Origin: Desulfobacteraceae bacterium
Lineage (GTDB): Bacteria > Desulfobacterota > Desulfobacteria > Desulfobacterales > JAUWMJ01
Length of the DNA: 9,177 nt
Direction of reading: 5' to 3'
Assembly (NCBI GenBank): GCA_030612225.1
Contig: JAUWOH010000104.1
Coordinates: 1 to 9,177 of the forward strand
The notes beneath the pieces are model-generated. The model worked only from the letters and a program-made list of their open reading frames with translations. It was not told the origin of the DNA and ran no database searches. Each line of letters starts with the position of its first letter. The stretch's first letter is position 1. A program made the translations under genes and the position numbers. Positions 5,931 to 9,177 of this stretch are shown in pieces.

Positions 5931-7160
5931 ATGAAAGAATTCTTTAAAGTAACAGATTTAGATAAGGTACTAGAATACACTTCCGAATTTCCTGTAGTAG
6001 ATACCGAAGAAGTTTATTTGTCTGATATGGCAGGAAGGATCCTTGCCAATAATATCGTTTCGGACGTTGACCTGCCGGATTTTTCCCGTTCCACAATGGA
6101 CGGATATGCGGTCAAGGGATCATCAACCTTTGGCGCAACAGAAGGAAATCCCGCATACCTTGCTGTAAAAGGCTCTGTTGCCATGGGCGAATCACCGGAT
6201 TTTTCCATCAGTACAGGCGAAGCCGCCAGAATATCAACAGGTGGTATGTTGCCGGACGGTTCTGACAGTGTTGTAATGATTGAACACACAGAAGCCCTGG
6301 ATGATACTACAATCGAAATTTACAAAAGTGTTGCTCCCGGACAACATGTTGTTGAAGCCGGGGAGGATATTAAATCGAAAGAGGTTGTTCTTTCACGCGG
6401 ACAGGAATTAAGGCCCCAGGAAACAGGTCTTTTAGCTGCCCTGGGAAAAATTGCTGCCAAGGTTTACAAAAAGCCTGTAATCGGCATCATATCTACAGGA
6501 GACGAAGTTGTGCCGATTGATGAAGTTCCTGGACCGGGACAAATTCGTGATATCAATACATATACACTATCGGGCCAGGTTCAGGAAGCAGGAGGTATCC
6601 CGCTTACTTTCGGGATCGTCCTCGATGATTATGATGCTCTTTACAGCAAATGTGCCGAGGCTCTCTCAAAATCAGACATGGTGTTGATTTCAGGAGGTAG
6701 TTCAGTGGGCATGCGTGATTTTACAATAGACGTGCTGTCAAACCTGCCTGATTCCAGCATACTTGTACACGGAATCTCCATAAGTCCGGGAAAGCCGACA
6801 ATACTGGCAAAGACACAAAATAAAGCTTTCTGGGGGCTTCCCGGGCATGTAACTTCCGCCATGGTTGTTTTCAAAACCGTTGTACTGCCTTTTATCAGAC
6901 ATATAGCAGGCAGCGTTTCGCTAAATAATAGAAAATTGAATATTTCCGCAAATCTCAGCAGAAATGTATCATCCGCCCAGGGGCGGGTTGATTATATCCG
7001 TGTGCGCCTGTTTGAAAAAGCCGGCGCTTTGTGGGCGGAACCGATACTCGGAAAGTCCGGTCTTATCAATACCATGATAAAGGCTGACGGCCTTATTGAG
7101 GTAGGAATCAACACGGAAGGGTTGGATAAGGATACGGAAGTCAAGATTATTCCTTTATAA
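5931..7160 (+). CDS. moeA: molybdopterin molybdenumtransferase MoeA
   Basis: Cytosolic enzyme of 409 residues, the usual MoeA length. It inserts molybdate into adenylated molybdopterin to form the molybdenum cofactor. The signature DLPDFSRSTMDGYAV (47-61) carries D57. Further conserved acids are D146 in GEDI (144-147), E192 in STGDEVV (188-194), D232/D233 in GIVLDD, and D263 in SGGSSVGMRDF (254-264), equivalents of the residues known to matter in E. coli MoeA. The MPT-binding SPGKP (285-289) and GLPGH (302-306) loops follow; His replaces the Asn usual in E. coli, a common variant. Domain IV closes the protein. The start has no good ribosome binding site, since the right arm of the upstream palindrome lies where one would be. 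A second, fused MoeA follows 154 bases downstream on the same strand. Confidence 0.93.
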   Translation: MKEFFKVTDLDKVLEYTSEFPVVDTEEVYLSDMAGRILANNIVSDVDLPDFSRSTMDGYAVKGSSTFGATEGNPAYLAVKGSVAMGESPDFSISTGEAARISTGGMLPDGSDSVVMIEHTEALDDTTIEIYKSVAPGQHVVEAGEDIKSKEVVLSRGQELRPQETGLLAALGKIAAKVYKKPVIGIISTGDEVVPIDEVPGPGQIRDINTYTLSGQVQEAGGIPLTFGIVLDDYDALYSKCAEALSKSDMVLISGGSSVGMRDFTIDVLSNLPDSSILVHGISISPGKPTILAKTQNKAFWGLPGHVTSAMVVFKTVVLPFIRHIAGSVSLNNRKLNISANLSRNVSSAQGRVDYIRVRLFEKAGALWAEPILGKSGLINTMIKADGLIEVGINTEGLDKDTEVKIIPL

Positions 7161-7165
7161 GAACA

Positions 7166-7274
7166 GGACACAGATTGGCACAGATTCACACGGATTTTCA
7201 TAATATTGGTGCTTTTTTTGACATAGTCACAAAAAGCACCAATATATCTGTGTAATCAGTGTTCATCCGTGTCC
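7166..7274. repeat. nested palindromic element between the two moeA genes
   Basis: The inner hairpin is nearly perfect: 7203-7222 and 7226-7245 pair at 19 of 20 positions around the 3-base loop ATA (ATATTGGTGC on the left, GCACCAATAT on the right). An outer pair of arms surrounds it, 7166-7195 (GGACACAGATTGGCACAGAT) and 7246-7274 (ending CATCCGTGTCC), matching roughly three quarters of positions with a one-base gap. The whole could form a cruciform or a long RNA stem. It starts 5 bases after the moeA stop and ends 40 bases before the next start. There is no trailing T-run, so it is not a standard terminator. The outer CACGGAT/CACAGAT arms resemble the palindrome upstream of moeA in style. Confidence 0.7.
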
Positions 7275-7303
7275 CATTCGAGAACAGCTAAATTATTAAA
7301 AAC

Positions 7304-7307
7304 AGGA
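7304..7307 (+). promoter_or_regulatory. ribosome binding site of the fused moeA gene
   Basis: AGGA lies 7 bases before the ATG at 7315 and supports that start. It lies outside the upstream palindrome, unlike the situation at the first moeA. Confidence 0.5.
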
Positions 7308-7314
7308 AATAGCT

Positions 7315-9177
7315 ATGAATAAAAATCGAAATGTATATCTGAAAATGAAAACGCTTAAAGAAGCCCGGGAAATACTTTTTAAACGATTTCCGGTTTTCGG
7401 CCTGCCCGGCATAGAAATGGTTTCTGTCCCGGAAGCGGTAGGCCGTGTACTTGCTGAGCCCACTTTTGCCGGGTTTTCATCTCCCAATTTTCATGCTGCG
7501 GCAATGGACGGAATCGCTGTAAAAGCACAGACAACTTTTGGCGCAAGTGAGACAAAGCCAAAGGAGCTGGTTGTCGGCAAGGATGCTTTTTATGTCAATA
7601 CCGGTAACGTCATGCCTGAAAATACCGATGCGGTTGTTATGATTGAATATATCATTATTAAAGACGAAAGCCGTGTAGTGATCGAGGCGCCTGCATTTCC
7701 ATGGCAGAATGTCCGGAAGATGGGGGAAGATATTGTGGCAACTGAGCTTTTATTCCCTCAAAATCATGTGATTACACCTTACTGCGTGGGCGCACTTCTT
7801 TCCGGTGGGATCTTTTCTGTTTCAGTTAGAAAAAAGCCGAACATCCTTATCATACCAACAGGCTCGGAGCTTGTTGACTGGCGTAATTTTGACCTTGACC
7901 AGCTGAAACCGGGTGAAGTTCTTGAATCGAATTCTTATGTTCTTGGTAGTCTGGTTGAATCTTGTGGAGGTATGTTTTCCCGTCACGATATGGTGATCGA
8001 TGATGCCCAAAAGATAAAAAAAGCTGTTTTAGATGCAACAGGCAGTGATTTTCAAATGGTGCTGATTATCGGGGGATCATCGGCAGGATCTGAGGATTAT
8101 GCAAAGGAAGTAATTACCGACCTGGGCGAAGTGCTTGTACATGGTGTTACAATGATGCCCGGGAAACCTGTTATCATCGGGGCAACAGATGATAAACCCG
8201 TATTCGGAATACCGGGGTATCCCGTATCTGCAATTATTGCCTTTGAACAGTTTGTCAGGCCTTTGATTTACTCAATGCTGGGACAGCCGGACATGGAAAG
8301 AACAACTGTCCAGGTGGAACCGACCAGAAAAATCGCATCAAAACTCGGGGTTGAAGAGTTTTTGCGGGTTAAGCTTGGTGAAGTCAGCGGAAGAGTCGTC
8401 GCAACACCTCTTCCCAGGGGAGCAGGCTGCATAACATCCATAACAGAGGCAGACGGTATTATCAGGATACCTAATCACATGGAAGGATTAAAGGATAATG
8501 AGCCTGTCTTTGCAGAACTTTTGCGTCCTATCTCTTCTGTTAATAATACTATCGTTGTTGTGGGAAGCCATGACAATACCCTTGATGTTCTATCCGACCA
8601 GCTAAAGGCAAGGCACGGAAACCTGACGCTTTCGTCCAGCCACGTCGGCAGCATGGGCGGGTTGATGGCCATCAAAAGAGGGGTATGCCACCTGGCAGGA
8701 TCACATCTTCTAGATGCAGAAGATGGAACATATAATATTTCATACATTAAAAGATATATACCTGAAGTAAACGTCAAACTGGTCAACCTGGTGATAAGAG
8801 ATCAGGGCCTGATTATACAACCTTCAAATCCAAAAGGAATAAAAGGAATCGAAGATCTCGGCCGTGATGATATAAGCTTTATAAACAGGCAGGGAGGTTC
8901 GGGCACCAGGATTCTGCTCGATTACAAGTTAAAACAGCTTGGTATTGATCCCTCAGCAATAAAAGGATACGAGGACGAAGAGTTTACTCACATGTCGGTG
9001 GCCGTTGCGGTATTAAGCGGCACTGCTGATGTCGGCCTGGGTATATATGCTGCAGCAAAAGCACTGAATCTCGATTTTGTACCGGTAGTTACAGAACAGT
9101 ATGACCTGGTTATTCCGGAAATGCATTTTGAATCGGAAAATATCCAAATCTTGCTTAAAATCATAAATACCGCAGAT
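7315..9177 (+). CDS. MoeA fused to a PBP-like (periplasmic-binding-type) domain, partial at 3' end
   Basis: The frame is open for 621 codons and runs off the window, so the C-terminus is missing; such fusions are usually about 640-650 residues. Residues 1 to about 403 are a complete MoeA: MDG (64-66) with D65, GEDI (137-140), E185 in PTGSEL, D229/D230, GGSSAGSEDY (253-262), MPGKP and GIPGYPVSA (298-306). The signature reads AAAMDGIAV, with Ile where the first MoeA has Tyr. From about 410 on comes a PBP-like domain (LysR/ModA-type fold): VVVGSHDNTLD (414-424), SSSHVGSMGG (440-449), LAGSHLLD (460-467), NRQGGSGTR (524-532) and SGTADVGLGI (568-577). No signal peptide is present, so both domains are cytosolic. 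The fusion is known from anaerobic bacteria and archaea. The PBP part may sense or hand over an oxyanion, but this is inference. Confidence 0.9.
   Translation, partial: MNKNRNVYLKMKTLKEAREILFKRFPVFGLPGIEMVSVPEAVGRVLAEPTFAGFSSPNFHAAAMDGIAVKAQTTFGASETKPKELVVGKDAFYVNTGNVMPENTDAVVMIEYIIIKDESRVVIEAPAFPWQNVRKMGEDIVATELLFPQNHVITPYCVGALLSGGIFSVSVRKKPNILIIPTGSELVDWRNFDLDQLKPGEVLESNSYVLGSLVESCGGMFSRHDMVIDDAQKIKKAVLDATGSDFQMVLIIGGSSAGSEDYAKEVITDLGEVLVHGVTMMPGKPVIIGATDDKPVFGIPGYPVSAIIAFEQFVRPLIYSMLGQPDMERTTVQVEPTRKIASKLGVEEFLRVKLGEVSGRVVATPLPRGAGCITSITEADGIIRIPNHMEGLKDNEPVFAELLRPISSVNNTIVVVGSHDNTLDVLSDQLKARHGNLTLSSSHVGSMGGLMAIKRGVCHLAGSHLLDAEDGTYNISYIKRYIPEVNVKLVNLVIRDQGLIIQPSNPKGIKGIEDLGRDDISFINRQGGSGTRILLDYKLKQLGIDPSAIKGYEDEEFTHMSVAVAVLSGTADVGLGIYAAAKALNLDFVPVVTEQYDLVIPEMHFESENIQILLKIINTAD

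Noticed and set aside
7203..7245. Rho-independent terminator after moeA
   Set aside because: The stem is strong but its T-run lies inside the left arm and no T-run follows the right arm, so it does not fit a standard terminator on the plus strand.
8475..8786. 103-codon minus-strand frame within the fused moeA gene
   Set aside because: It is antisense to the start of the PBP-like domain, whose motifs are continuous in the plus frame.

Overview
The window looks like chromosome from an anaerobic, probably sulfate-reducing Desulfobacterota bacterium (Desulfobacterales-like). This is an inference. It rests on a molybdopterin MoeA next to a MoeA fused to a periplasmic-binding-like domain, a stand-alone AmmeMemoRadiSam-type radical SAM enzyme, a RhlB-like helicase, moderately AT-rich DNA, and several palindromic intergenic repeats of a kind I recall from such genomes. 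No rRNA or tRNA is present to test it.

Layout. Positions 1-386 hold no gene but carry an AT-rich repeat cluster. A minus-strand block follows. In order of transcription (right to left) it holds a DEAD-box RNA helicase (4920-3442), a class I SAM methyltransferase (3345-2599), a radical SAM enzyme of the AmrS type (2500-1487) and a UbiA/MenA-family prenyltransferase (1289-387). A roughly 290-base divergent spacer (4975-5263) separates it from a plus-strand block: an isochorismatase-fold cysteine hydrolase (5264-5812), MoeA (5931-7160), and a second MoeA fused to a PBP-like domain that starts at 7315 and runs off the window end still open.

Function. The plus-strand pair points to molybdenum (or tungsten) insertion into molybdopterin. 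Both MoeA copies keep the acidic residues expected of an active enzyme, so neither looks decayed, and the fused C-terminal domain may bind a small ligand. The minus-strand block has no single obvious pathway. A prenyltransferase plus a methyltransferase is compatible with quinone or other prenyl-lipid modification, but the helicase and the radical SAM enzyme do not obviously belong to it.

The most unusual structure is between the genes. Nearly every longer spacer holds its own, different repeat or palindrome: an AT-rich cluster at 96-318, a roughly 185-base inverted-repeat-bounded element at 1305-1489, a GC-rich block at 4975-5065, an imperfect palindrome at 5818-5918 and a nested palindrome at 7166-7274. 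Two of these supply upstream in-frame start codons that would mislead gene callers (helicase and prenyltransferase). I found no CRISPR array, transposase, phage gene, defence system or clearly novel multi-gene system.
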